The position numbers and the translations under genes are program-made. A stretch of DNA of 64,000 bases. It comes from Lachnospira sp. (GTDB lineage: Bacteria; Bacillota; Clostridia; Lachnospirales; Lachnospiraceae). Location of the stretch: NCBI GenBank assembly GCA_015057605.1, contig SVDX01000009.1, positions 1 through 64,000 of the forward strand, written 5' to 3'. This document shows, piece after piece, positions 25,006 to 33,616 of this stretch. The notes under the pieces are model-generated. The model had not been told where the DNA came from. It was given only the letters and a program-made list of their open reading frames with translations, and did not search any database. Position 1 is the stretch's first letter. Each line of letters starts with the position of its first letter.

Positions 25006-26196
25006 CTAAAATAATTTTTTGAAATTATCAATGATGTACTCAACCTCTTCATCTGTAAGACATGTATGAAGCGGTAATGTTACTTCATTGTTAAAAAATG
25101 CATATGCATTAGGATAATCATTAATATCAAATCCAAGATTCTTATATGCGCTAAGAAGCGGTAATGGCTTGTAATGAACATTAAGTGGTATTCCCACATT
25201 AGCCATTCTTTCAATAAATGCATTGCACTCTTTTCTATTCTTCCCATTTAATCTTACTAAATACAAATGTCCTGAAGAAGTGTGTTTATTCGAATAATGA
25301 TTAAGTACAGTTACAGGCATATCCTTTAAAGCTTCATCATATTTTTCAATAATTTCTCTTCTTCTTGCAAGCATACTTTCATATCTTTCAAGCTGTGCAA
25401 GCCCTATTGCTGCCGCAATATCTGTCATATTACATTTGTACAAAGGTGCAACTATATCATATTCCCATGCTCCAAGCTGTGTCTTTGCCAACGCATCCTT
25501 AGACTGACCATGTAACGAATATAAATTAATTGTTTTATAAAATTCTTCACTATCAAAGGCTTCATGCTCTTTCCATGTAAGTGCTCCACCTTCTGCTGTT
25601 GTAAGATTCTTAACCGCATGAAGCGAGAAACTTGTAAAGTCCGCAACCTCACCACATTTCTTACCGTTCTTTGTAGCACCAAGTGAATGTGCTGCATCTG
25701 CAAGTACTATAACTCTTCCAAAGCCTTTTTGAATCTCATTAGAAGGTGCAAACAATGCCTTCTTAGCTTCAATTATTTCAAAAATCTTATCATAATCGCA
25801 CATTATACCAGCGATGTCAACTGGCATAATAACCTTTGTCTTAGCTGTAATAGCTTCTGCAAGCTTATCGTAATCCATCTCAGTAGAATCCTTCTTAGTA
25901 TCAACCATAACAATAGTTGCACCCACATGATGAATAACACTAGCAGTTGCTGTATATGTGTATGCAGTAGTAATTACCTCATCGCCTTCCTTAACGCCTA
26001 AAGCTCTAAGACATAGCTCCATACATGCTGTAGCCGAGTTAAGGCAAATGGCTCTTTTAGTATTACAAAATGCTGCTATTCTTCTTTCAAATTCCTTAGT
26101 TCGAGGGCCCGTTGTAATCCAACCTGATTGCAAAGCTGCAACAACCTCATCAATTTCATTTTGCTGTATATCCGGTGGTGAAAACTTAATATTCAT
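25006..26196 (-). CDS. DegT/DnrJ/EryC1 sugar aminotransferase (PglE-like)
   Basis: A 396-residue PLP enzyme of the sugar aminotransferase family. PLP contacts are seen in DAAHSLGA (167-174) and the lysine in SLHAVKNLTTAEGG (K196); the N-terminus GWITTGPRTKEFE is typical. These enzymes add an amino group from glutamate to a 4-keto sugar. With the dehydratase at 11200 it would make UDP-4-amino-4,6-dideoxy-GlcNAc. No acetyltransferase (PglD) is present in the operon. First gene of the operon, with AAGGAGG before the ATG, after a ~150-base leader. Confidence 0.92.
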   Translation of the reverse strand: MNIKFSPPDIQQNEIDEVVAALQSGWITTGPRTKEFERRIAAFCNTKRAICLNSATACMELCLRALGVKEGDEVITTAYTYTATASVIHHVGATIVMVDTKKDSTEMDYDKLAEAITAKTKVIMPVDIAGIMCDYDKIFEIIEAKKALFAPSNEIQKGFGRVIVLADAAHSLGATKNGKKCGEVADFTSFSLHAVKNLTTAEGGALTWKEHEAFDSEEFYKTINLYSLHGQSKDALAKTQLGAWEYDIVAPLYKCNMTDIAAAIGLAQLERYESMLARRREIIEKYDEALKDMPVTVLNHYSNKHTSSGHLYLVRLNGKNRKECNAFIERMANVGIPLNVHYKPLPLLSAYKNLGFDINDYPNAYAFFNNEVTLPLHTCLTDEEVEYIIDNFKKLF

Positions 26197-26220
26197 ATCT
26201 TCCTCCTTATGAGCAATTTA

Positions 26221-26340
26221 TTGCGAATAGCCGCAAGAGAAAGTTCGCAGAATTTCTCTTGTCGGATAAGTGAAATTTGTGCAAGCAAATTTCTAATTGA
26301 CTTTGGCTTTGTCATCAGACAAGACAAAGTCATATGCAGA
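26221..26340 (-). promoter_or_regulatory. Structured leader of the polysaccharide operon
   Basis: From the mRNA 5' end the leader holds hairpin I at 26299-26331 (GACTTTG/CAAAGTC with an inner TTGTC/GACAA stem), linker AATTAG, and hairpin II at 26273-26292 (AAATTTG/CAAATTT). Hairpin III lies at 26234-26261 (CAAGAGAAA/TTTCTCTTG). Arms GCGAA/TTCGC and TTGCG/CGCAA overlap hairpin III, so alternative folds are possible. Hairpins I and II recur before galE at 46415-46457. Role is unknown; attenuation or processive antitermination are reasonable ideas for such a long operon. Confidence 0.6.
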
Positions 26341-26355
26341 CTATCCTAACTTAAT

Positions 26356-26384
26356 ATTTTATCACTACTCTATAATGGTGTCAA
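26356..26384 (-). promoter_or_regulatory. Sigma-A promoter of the polysaccharide operon
   Basis: TTGACA, 17 bases, TAAAAT on the minus strand: a near-consensus housekeeping promoter. Expected start of RNA is about 26349, so the ~150-base structured leader lies entirely inside the transcript. The stretch 26341-26481 between this and the opposite gene holds nothing else clear. Confidence 0.8.
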
Positions 26385-26440
26385 ATACGCATTTATTACT
26401 TTTAAATAAAAAACCTCTTTCCTTTTATGAATAAAAATGT

Positions 26441-26446
26441 TACAAT
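26441..26446 (+). promoter_or_regulatory. Possible -10 box of the 26482 gene
   Basis: TACAAT lies 36 bases before the GTG start. A convincing -35 box is not seen (TTTCCT at the right spacing), so the assignment is weak. Confidence 0.35.
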
Positions 26447-26481
26447 ACAAAATAGCAGATTTTTATTAGGAGGTATTTTCC

Positions 26482-26922
26482 GTGGAGACATGGCTTAAGG
26501 TATTACTTATAGTTGTCGCTGTAATCGTTGTAGTTTTAGCTTTATTAGTATTCTTCGGCAACAAGTTACGTAAAAAAACAGATGCTCAAAAGGCTCAGAT
26601 AGATGCGGCTGCTCAGACCATGAGTATGCTAATCATCGACAAAAAGAAAATGAAACTTATGGAAGCTAATCTTCCAAAGATAGTTATTGATCAGACACCT
26701 AAGATGCTTAGACGCGCAAAACTACCAATTGTTAAGGCTAAAGTTGGTCCAAAGGTTATGACATTAATCGCCGACGAGGAAGTATTTAAGACAATTCCTG
26801 TTAAGACAGAGGTTAAGGCAACTGTAAGCGGTATTTACATCACAGGTTACAAGTGTTTACGTGCTAGTGCAGCACCTGCACCAGAACCTAAGAAAAAAGG
26901 ATTATTTAAAAAGAATAAGTAA
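26482..26922 (+). CDS. Small membrane-anchored protein of unknown function
   Basis: A 146-residue protein not recognised as a named family. One N-terminal membrane helix (residues ~5-25, almost all Val/Leu/Ile) is followed by a charged, probably cytosolic helix (KKTDAQKAQIDAAAQTMSML). A compact region follows with repeated Lys/Pro/Val patterns (PKIVIDQTP, LPIVKAKVGPKVM, IPVKTEVKATVSGIYI), and the tail is Lys-rich. Start is GTG with AGGAGG ten bases upstream. It stands alone on the plus strand between two minus-strand operons, with its own terminator. Membrane-to-cytosol scaffold or regulator is only a guess. Confidence 0.8.
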   Translation: METWLKVLLIVVAVIVVVLALLVFFGNKLRKKTDAQKAQIDAAAQTMSMLIIDKKKMKLMEANLPKIVIDQTPKMLRRAKLPIVKAKVGPKVMTLIADEEVFKTIPVKTEVKATVSGIYITGYKCLRASAAPAPEPKKKGLFKKNK

Positions 26923-26928
26923 TATATA

Positions 26929-26960
26929 AGAGTCAGGTTTTAACCACCTGACTCTTTACA
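26929..26960. terminator. Bidirectional terminator
   Basis: AGAGTCAGGT and ACCTGACTCT form a perfect 10-bp stem with a seven-base loop, between two converging genes. T-rich sequence follows on the plus strand. It can serve both genes. Confidence 0.8.
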
Positions 26961-26969
26961 TTTTTTCAC

Positions 26970-29672
26970 CTAACAAAAGCCTTCTTTGTCCAGTTCTCTC
27001 AAATGCTGAGATATACTTATATATCTTATGATTACATTTATCACAATCATTATAATAACGATTATAACCATCCACCGTACATTTATCCATCTCTCCCAGC
27101 AGTACTTAAGGATATCCTTTACGTCTCTAACATAAGTTTCAAGCTCTTCTACCCAGAAATGATAATTCGTTACTCCAGGATAATGATATTTGCCATTATC
27201 TTTATACTCTATGTATAAAAGTTGCATTCTGTATACAAATACTGCCGGTATGGTAAGGACAATCCATTTTACTTCATTTAATGCCTGATGTATATTCATC
27301 ATTTTAATTCGTTTTTTACTCATACCAAGTAATCTAAGTCTTCGTATTCGGTTACTATTAAACGCAAAAGCAGACTGCACTATATTTATCCTGATAATTA
27401 CAAAAAACGCAGTAAGCATAAGCATAAATGATATATAAACCATCATTTTGTTTCTATGTTTATCTATTTGTTCCGCATAGTATGTATACCAGTCATCACA
27501 AACTCCACCATCTGCAACAATAAGATTAGCGCACATACCTCCATAACTCGCATATTGTGCAGTTTGCTTTAATTGTATGGATATATGATTGTACTCTAAT
27601 TCTCCTCCCTCCATAGAGGCTATTTTTTCTCCTAATTCTTTAGATGCCACCAATATCATTTTATTGCCATAAGTGTCAGCAGTAATATATTTCGGCAATG
27701 AACCTTCAGGCAACCTATCTCTTGGAATTATTGTAGCCACTTGAACAGCAACTTTTTCATCTCCTACTATAATTCGTATTTCACTACCCGCTTTTACATA
27801 ACTATCAAATTTAGAATTCATAACTATAAAAACCTGTTCTCCAGATTTAAACTTATCATAATCCATATATTCACTACTATACTTACCAGCAACTTTTTTA
27901 TAAGCTGATTCTACATCATATACAAAGCATGAAGAGTACCCATATTCTAATTGATTTTTTTCTTCTAAAACATCATCCCATCTAGCAGTCCACTCTACTT
28001 TTTCGATAGGTTTTCCTATACTAACCGAACCACTGCCAATAACAGTATTTCTAAAAGAAGTTATATATTCATCCTCTTCCATATTGTCCCATTCAAATAA
28101 ATGCATATTATCAAAAGTCAAAAATTCATAAGATTTTATTCCTTTAATATCTTTTAGTCCTTCAAAAAAACCTTCCGAGTAACCGTATGAAAGACTCTTT
28201 CTCTTTCTATTCTGTCCCCCAAGACTTAGCTTTAACTGGTCATCTGGTCCGTAATATACATATTCTCCACCTTTAACAGTGTCTTGCGGTCTTACTCCAG
28301 TTACATCTACTTCTTCAAAATAATAACTATACTCACGATACTCTTCCCAAAGCTTATTAACCGCAATCAAAAGCATTACAGTAAATGTCATAACTATCAA
28401 TATAGAAAATGCATTACGCACTGCAAATACCTTTTGTTCCCTTTTAAATAAGCTTCTATTTATCTGTCTATGTCTTAGCTTATTCATTCTCCATCTAAAT
28501 AAAAATCTAGTTGAAATCTCTTGTTGATTACCGTGTAAAGTATTTTTTGAATTAACCACTAACGCTATAATCGTTGAAACAATATATAACAAAATACCTG
28601 CCAGAATCATTTTCAGCATATTTATAATCGGCAACTCAAAAAAATACTTGTATCCATTAACTAAAGTAATAATACCACTTATAAGTATAGCAGTAACTAT
28701 AGATGATATTATTGCAACCAACTGAGTAGGTATAAATATATATCCACTTTCAATAAGTATCATACTTCTTACCTGAGCTTTAGACATTCCTATAGTACGA
28801 TAATTATAATAATATCTTTTTCGCTTTTGGATATAGCTTATCATCAAAAAGGACATAGCTATAACACCTGCCAATAAAGTCATAACTTCAATTACCGAAT
28901 ATACTTCTGAACTTCCCCATATAGTCACATTATACAAAGGACTATTATATACAAACTTTTCTCCATTTCTAGCTGATGGACTATGAGCCTTATACAACTT
29001 ATGCTCAATTTCTTTTACATCCGCCTTTTCATATTCTTTTGCCATATGATAGCAGTATGATATAGTTCCATCAAAATCTATACTTTCAATTTCTTCTTGG
29101 GTAAGTATGCCTCTTGGCATTGAATCACCTATTATCCAGTTACATGTATTAGTTTTCATTACACCTACTAGTTTATAGGTTTTTGCAATAAAATTTCCTT
29201 CCCCATCTTTAAACTTCACTTCTATATTTTGACCTAATTTCCTAGTATACCCTAGCTCAACTAAAGTGGACGAATCTAGGACAATCTCATCATTATTCTT
29301 CGGAAATGCTCCTGAAGAAAGTTTAATATGTCCTATCCTTATAAATTCTTCATCCATATAGCCAAGCTTTGCTCCTGCACTCACTTCCTCGTTACTATAT
29401 AGTTCTAATCCCGAAAGGCATGTTCCATAAGAGTCAAAATACGCATATTTAGACAACAAATTAGCAGTTGTTTCATCTTCATACACTTCGGCAACAGACC
29501 ACTCTCCATACACATTTTTATTATATTCAAAGGTGTATGTTTCGGCATTTTTTTGAAATAGAACTATTCCATTCATAAAAAATGTTGCAATAAATACAAT
29601 AGCAAGTATTAAACGCATTTCTTTCCTACGTCTTTTCATACTTGTTATAATATCATTAAAAAATATTTTCAT
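26970..29672 (-). CDS. ABC transporter permease, FtsX family
   Basis: A 900-residue membrane protein with two FtsX-type halves. TM1 lies at ~20-37, a first large outer domain at ~40-255, three helices at ~260-380, another helix near 420-440, a second large outer domain at ~445-735, and further helices to ~890. It pairs with the ATPase upstream (16-base gap, AAGGAGGCG site). Together with the sensor kinase and regulator before it, this looks like a peptide-sensing or peptide-exporting module. It has two outer domains, unlike BceB-type permeases, so bacitracin-type resistance should not be assumed. Substrate unknown. Confidence 0.88.
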   Translation of the reverse strand: MKIFFNDIITSMKRRRKEMRLILAIVFIATFFMNGIVLFQKNAETYTFEYNKNVYGEWSVAEVYEDETTANLLSKYAYFDSYGTCLSGLELYSNEEVSAGAKLGYMDEEFIRIGHIKLSSGAFPKNNDEIVLDSSTLVELGYTRKLGQNIEVKFKDGEGNFIAKTYKLVGVMKTNTCNWIIGDSMPRGILTQEEIESIDFDGTISYCYHMAKEYEKADVKEIEHKLYKAHSPSARNGEKFVYNSPLYNVTIWGSSEVYSVIEVMTLLAGVIAMSFLMISYIQKRKRYYYNYRTIGMSKAQVRSMILIESGYIFIPTQLVAIISSIVTAILISGIITLVNGYKYFFELPIINMLKMILAGILLYIVSTIIALVVNSKNTLHGNQQEISTRFLFRWRMNKLRHRQINRSLFKREQKVFAVRNAFSILIVMTFTVMLLIAVNKLWEEYREYSYYFEEVDVTGVRPQDTVKGGEYVYYGPDDQLKLSLGGQNRKRKSLSYGYSEGFFEGLKDIKGIKSYEFLTFDNMHLFEWDNMEEDEYITSFRNTVIGSGSVSIGKPIEKVEWTARWDDVLEEKNQLEYGYSSCFVYDVESAYKKVAGKYSSEYMDYDKFKSGEQVFIVMNSKFDSYVKAGSEIRIIVGDEKVAVQVATIIPRDRLPEGSLPKYITADTYGNKMILVASKELGEKIASMEGGELEYNHISIQLKQTAQYASYGGMCANLIVADGGVCDDWYTYYAEQIDKHRNKMMVYISFMLMLTAFFVIIRINIVQSAFAFNSNRIRRLRLLGMSKKRIKMMNIHQALNEVKWIVLTIPAVFVYRMQLLYIEYKDNGKYHYPGVTNYHFWVEELETYVRDVKDILKYCWERWINVRWMVIIVIIMIVINVIIRYISISQHLRELDKEGFC

Positions 29673-29688
29673 ATGCGCCTCCTTATTC

Positions 29689-30381
29689 TCACTGAACAGT
29701 CACCACTCCATCTTCAATGTGCAATATTCTGTCCGCAAATTCCGCCATCTGCATATCATGCGTAACTATAATAATTGTCTGATTATACAACTGGGCTGAC
29801 TTTTTTAGTATCTTTGCTACTTCTAGAGCATTTTCAACATCCAGATTACCTGTTGGCTCGTCCGCTAATATAATTGCTGGTTCTGTTATAAGCGCTCTTG
29901 CAATGCCTACTCTTTGCTGTTCTCCGCCTGACATTTCATGTGGAAATTTATTCTTGCAATGTTCTATTCCCAAGGTTTTTAAAAGTTCTTCAACCTTTTT
30001 ATCATCCGCTTTTTCTCCTGAAATATGAAGTGGCATAATTATATTTTCATAGGCTGTAAACTCAGGAAAAAGATTATATTCCTGAAACACAAAACCTATT
30101 CTCTTACGTCTAAATTGAGAGAGCTGCTTGTCTTTCATTGTAAGTACATTTTGACCATCTATCTCAACTAAAGTCTCAATACCTTCAACCTTGCTTGGTC
30201 TGTCAATAGTTCCTAAAATTCTTAAAAGTGTTGATTTACCAGAGCCACTCTTGCCTATAATAGCTACAAATTCGCCTTTTTTTAAAGTTAAGCTACAATT
30301 TTTTAAAGCATTAACCTGTGCGTGGCCCTTACCATATGTCCTACTTACATTTTCAATTCTCGTGATTGTTGTATTTTCCAT
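29689..30381 (-). CDS. ABC transporter ATP-binding protein (LolD/MacB-like)
   Basis: A 230-residue ATPase. Walker A GKSGSGKST at 43-51, Q-loop FVFQEYNLFPEF near 98-109, signature MSGGEQQRVGIARAL at 150-164, Walker B LADEPTGNLD at 172-181, and a switch His in IIVTHDMQMAEF. The family drives FtsX-type permeases by mechanotransmission rather than classic transport. It is the first gene of the transporter pair and has its own promoter region between it and the kinase gene. Confidence 0.93.
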   Translation of the reverse strand: MENTTITRIENVSRTYGKGHAQVNALKNCSLTLKKGEFVAIIGKSGSGKSTLLRILGTIDRPSKVEGIETLVEIDGQNVLTMKDKQLSQFRRKRIGFVFQEYNLFPEFTAYENIIMPLHISGEKADDKKVEELLKTLGIEHCKNKFPHEMSGGEQQRVGIARALITEPAIILADEPTGNLDVENALEVAKILKKSAQLYNQTIIIVTHDMQMAEFADRILHIEDGVVTVQ

Positions 30382-30435
30382 AAATTTTTCCTCCTAATAA
30401 AAATGACATAGTACACCTTCCTTCTTAATAAGTTT

Positions 30436-30469
30436 AGTATACCATGCCAATCTTACATCCTAGTGACAT
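30436..30469 (-). promoter_or_regulatory. Promoter and possible regulator site before the ABC genes
   Basis: On the minus strand ATGTCA-N5-ATGTAA gives two direct half-sites with an 11-base period, typical of OmpR-type regulator binding. Eleven bases further on lies TATACT with an upstream TG (extended -10). The repeat would cover the -35 position, fitting activation by the neighbouring response regulator. Inferred from spacing only. Confidence 0.4.
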
Positions 30470-31611
30470 TTTATTTTTTTTATTTTTAATTTCAATATAG
30501 GTAATTCTACTTTAAAGCCTGCGCCACCACTTTCTTTGTTGTAAGCACTTACCTTTCCATAATGCTCTTCAATAATCATTTTTGCAAGGTTAAGACCTAT
30601 TCCGTAATGTCCTACCGAACCAGCCTTTTCAACTGAATAAAACCTTTCAAATATGTAAGGTATATCTTCCTTTCTAAAACCATCACCTTCATCCTCAATA
30701 AGAACAACCACCTTATCCTCTGATGTTTTCATTCTTACCGTAACTGGTGTATTGGCTTTATTATGATCTACACAATTTTCTATCAAGCACGAAAACGCTT
30801 CATACAGCCATTTTGCATCACAATATAAAGACAATTCTTCCAAATCACTATTCACATTGTAATTTGATATAATATCCAAAAGAATTCTATCAAGCCTTTC
30901 TTCTTGCTTATTCATAATTATCTTACCTGCTTCAAATCGACCAATCTTAAGCAAACGCTCCATTAGATTGTTAACTCTTGAAATATGATAATTGCACTCT
31001 TCAAGAATTTCCTTATTTTTTTCATCGCTACAAATCATATCCATATTTAGCATTATATTTGTAAGAGGTGTTCTAACTTGGTGTGCTACATTTTCAACAT
31101 AATTTTGTGTCATAGCATTTTTCTTTTGAATAAATTGTCTTTCTGCAAGATGCGAGTTTTCAAGTTCTCTTAAAAGCTTTTCCTTTTCTTCTAAAAGCTT
31201 TTTTTCAGTTTCATTCTTATTGTTTATAAATAAAAGGATGAGAACTATTCCTGCTATAGAAAAAATTGCTATAGGCACAGAAAATGACATTATCTTTACA
31301 AATCTACTATATTTAATATCCTCTTCCCTATATCCAATATCTGTCAAAAATTTTTTAGCTTCGCTCTCATCAATAGGATTATTTTCTCCCCTATAAATAC
31401 TATGTACTAGTTCTTTTGCCGCAGCTTCATCATATTTATAAACAGTATTTATAATCGAGTAGTAATTATTTGTCACCGACTGTCTTATCAAATATACTGA
31501 TACAAAAAATGTCGCTACCATACACACAAAAAGAAGCATAACAATTATTCCTGTGTTATTTGACACAAATCTTTTAATTTTATTTACTTTATGCTTACCA
31601 TTCCGTTCCAT
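30460..31611 (-). CDS. Sensor histidine kinase
   Basis: A 383-residue membrane kinase. Two helices (~21-43 and ~107-129) frame a small outer loop of ~60 residues. A coiled coil then leads to the H-box NVAHQVRTPLTNI (H177) and a HATPase domain with DEGDGF and GHYGIGLNLAKMIIEEH. No HAMP or PAS domain is seen. It autophosphorylates and passes phosphate to the regulator encoded just upstream; the two genes overlap by 28 bases. The small sensor loop suggests it senses a cell-envelope signal, perhaps through the transporter. Confidence 0.9.
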   Translation of the reverse strand: MERNGKHKVNKIKRFVSNNTGIIVMLLFVCMVATFFVSVYLIRQSVTNNYYSIINTVYKYDEAAAKELVHSIYRGENNPIDESEAKKFLTDIGYREEDIKYSRFVKIMSFSVPIAIFSIAGIVLILLFINNKNETEKKLLEEKEKLLRELENSHLAERQFIQKKNAMTQNYVENVAHQVRTPLTNIMLNMDMICSDEKNKEILEECNYHISRVNNLMERLLKIGRFEAGKIIMNKQEERLDRILLDIISNYNVNSDLEELSLYCDAKWLYEAFSCLIENCVDHNKANTPVTVRMKTSEDKVVVLIEDEGDGFRKEDIPYIFERFYSVEKAGSVGHYGIGLNLAKMIIEEHYGKVSAYNKESGGAGFKVELPILKLKIKKIKCH

Positions 31612-32270
31612 CTATATCCTACACCTCTGATTGTTTCTATATATTCGCAGCCATTTGGATTGTTTCCTAGCTTTTCTCTAAGTCTTTTTATGCTTACCGA
31701 CAAAGTATTGTCCTCAATAAAATTCCCTTCACTATCCCATATCGATTCCAAAATTCTTTCACGCTTAATTACTATTTCTGGATTTGCAACAAATGTTTCT
31801 AAAAGCTTAAATTCTATATTTCGCAAATTTAACTCATTTCCAGATTTTAATACCTTTCTTTTATCTAAATCCAATTCTAAATCAAAGCTTGTAAATATTT
31901 TGCTTCTATCGCTAATACTATTTCTTCTAAGATTAGCACGTATTCTTGATACTAATTCATTAGGTTTAAATGGCTTTGTCACATAATCGTCTGCCCCTAA
32001 TTCAAGTCCTCTTACTATAGAATCTTCATCATCCTTTGCACTAATCATGATAATAGGTTTATTACTTGTTTTTCTAACATTTTCACACACTTCAAAACCC
32101 GTTCCATCCGGAAGCATAACATCCATAAGATATAAGTCTACAATATCCTTATATTTTAAAGCCTGCTCCACATTATTTACCGCACTTACTTCATAACCAT
32201 TTTTTTCTAACAAAAGTCTTATATTTTTTGTAAGATAGATATCATCTTCAATCAACAAAATTTTATCCAT
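31584..32270 (-). CDS. Response regulator, OmpR/PhoB family
   Basis: A 228-residue two-domain regulator. The receiver has acidic pocket ED at 8-10, phospho-acceptor D50 in LYLMDVMLPDG, and conserved Lys in YVTKPFKP. The C-terminal winged helix ends with the usual GCEYIETIRGVGYRW. It leads the regulator-kinase-ATPase-permease cluster and probably controls the transporter genes through the direct-repeat site at 30453-30469. Confidence 0.93.
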   Translation of the reverse strand: MDKILLIEDDIYLTKNIRLLLEKNGYEVSAVNNVEQALKYKDIVDLYLMDVMLPDGTGFEVCENVRKTSNKPIIMISAKDDEDSIVRGLELGADDYVTKPFKPNELVSRIRANLRRNSISDRSKIFTSFDLELDLDKRKVLKSGNELNLRNIEFKLLETFVANPEIVIKRERILESIWDSEGNFIEDNTLSVSIKRLREKLGNNPNGCEYIETIRGVGYRWNGMVSIK

Positions 32271-32298
32271 ATGCTTCTCCCTTTATTTTTGCAAAACA

Positions 32299-32338
32299 AA
32301 ATGCAGTTAAGGCGACATACATCGTTTTAACTGCATTT
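32299..32338 (-). terminator. Terminator after the DUF1934 gene
   Basis: AAATGCAGTTAA and TTAACTGCATTT form a 12-bp stem with a 16-base loop, followed by TTTTGTTTTGC on the minus strand. The stop codon of the upstream gene lies inside the stem. It ends the ispE-to-DUF1934 run of genes. Confidence 0.7.
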
Positions 32339-32755
32339 ATCGCATTTTTTTATAATCACAACCATACTCGTATCTGAAATAACATCATTTCCTACAAGCA
32401 TACTGTATAAAACCTTTACATTAATTCTGTTCTTAGCAATATCAGTACAGATTAAATGCGTCTTAACACCCATCTCTATATTGCCATAAGGTGTACAGTA
32501 TGTAGTCTGCGTGTTTTCATCCTTTATGAAAATCAGTTCAGAGGTAACCTGACCCATTTTTACAACACGCATAAAATCTTCCTTGATAAACATTGTGTTG
32601 TAATTAACGATTTTATCATCTTCATACTCATTATACTTTATGATATGCACCATACCGACTTGTTCGTATTCACCGGTGTAGGTCATCTCCATTTCATTTT
32701 TTTCGCCATCATTCATATGTATGCTTGCTACTACTATTTCTACTTTTTCAGCCAT
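32327..32755 (-). CDS. DUF1934 family beta-barrel protein (YwiB-like)
   Basis: A 142-residue protein with alternating beta strands in the style of DUF1934 (calycin-like barrel): MTYTGEYEQ, VHIIKYNEYED, NYNTMFIKEDFMRVVKMG, TTYCTPYGNIEMGVKTHLI. Function of the family is unknown. It often sits next to murI in Clostridia, as here. The ATG at 32753-32755 has AAGGA six bases upstream; an ATG two codons earlier overlaps the site. Confidence 0.8.
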   Translation of the reverse strand: MAEKVEIVVASIHMNDGEKNEMEMTYTGEYEQVGMVHIIKYNEYEDDKIVNYNTMFIKEDFMRVVKMGQVTSELIFIKDENTQTTYCTPYGNIEMGVKTHLICTDIAKNRINVKVLYSMLVGNDVISDTSMVVIIKKCDKCS

Positions 32756-32764
32756 TTTCATTCC

Positions 32765-33580
32765 TTATTCATCTACGCTGATTTGTTTTGTCTTAGGTAT
32801 CTCGAATGGCAAAATAGAGTCTGCAAAGCGTTCAAATTTCTTTGCTGCATCACTTACATAGAATTTGTACATTTTACTTCTTTCTTCTGTCTCTTTTTTA
32901 TTTGCCAAATTTTTGTTAAGTAAAAGATTCTTAAGTTCCAATGCTGTCTCATATGCCGGATTAACCAATTGAACTCCAGGTCCCATTACTTTTGCAATAG
33001 TCTCTCGAAGCAATGGATAATGAGTACAGCCTAAAATCAACGTATCTATATCCTTATCCTTTAGTTCTTCTAAATATCTTTTTACAACCTCTGTTGTAAT
33101 TGGGTCGTCTACAAAGCCTTCCTCCACAAGTGGAACAAACAAAGGACATGCCTTAGTTACGACCTCAAGTTTTGGATTAATGCCTTTTAGAACCTCGTTA
33201 TACATACCACTGTTTATAGTGCCTTCAGTTCCAATAATTCCGACCTTGCCATTCTTTGTTGTGTATGAAGCCGCACGCGCTCCAGAATTTATCACACCAA
33301 TAATCGGAATATCAAACTCTCTTCGCATTTCCTCTAAAGCAAATGCGCTTGCTGTGTTGCAGGCTATAACAATTGCTTTAACGCCTTCATTTTGCAAGAA
33401 ACGTATTATCTGCTTAGAATATTTAATTATCGTTTCTTTTGATTTGCTTCCGTATGGAACTCTTGCCGTATCGCCAAAATACACGATTCGTTCATTCGGT
33501 ATCTGTTGCATAATTTCTCTTGCAACAGTGAGTCCTCCTACACCGGAATCGAAAACACCAATAGGAGCTTCTATATTCAT
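32765..33580 (-). CDS. murI: Glutamate racemase
   Basis: A 271-residue MurI that interconverts L- and D-glutamate for peptidoglycan. Both catalytic cysteines are present: C74 in VIACNTASA and C185 in LILGCTHYPLL. Substrate motifs IGVFDSGVGGLTV and YFGDTARVPYG are intact. It lies between spoIIR and the DUF1934 gene. Confidence 0.96.
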   Translation of the reverse strand: MNIEAPIGVFDSGVGGLTVAREIMQQIPNERIVYFGDTARVPYGSKSKETIIKYSKQIIRFLQNEGVKAIVIACNTASAFALEEMRREFDIPIIGVINSGARAASYTTKNGKVGIIGTEGTINSGMYNEVLKGINPKLEVVTKACPLFVPLVEEGFVDDPITTEVVKRYLEELKDKDIDTLILGCTHYPLLRETIAKVMGPGVQLVNPAYETALELKNLLLNKNLANKKETEERSKMYKFYVSDAAKKFERFADSILPFEIPKTKQISVDE

Positions 33581-33616
33581 ATTCTATCTCACTTTCATTT
33601 CACATTATATTACACA

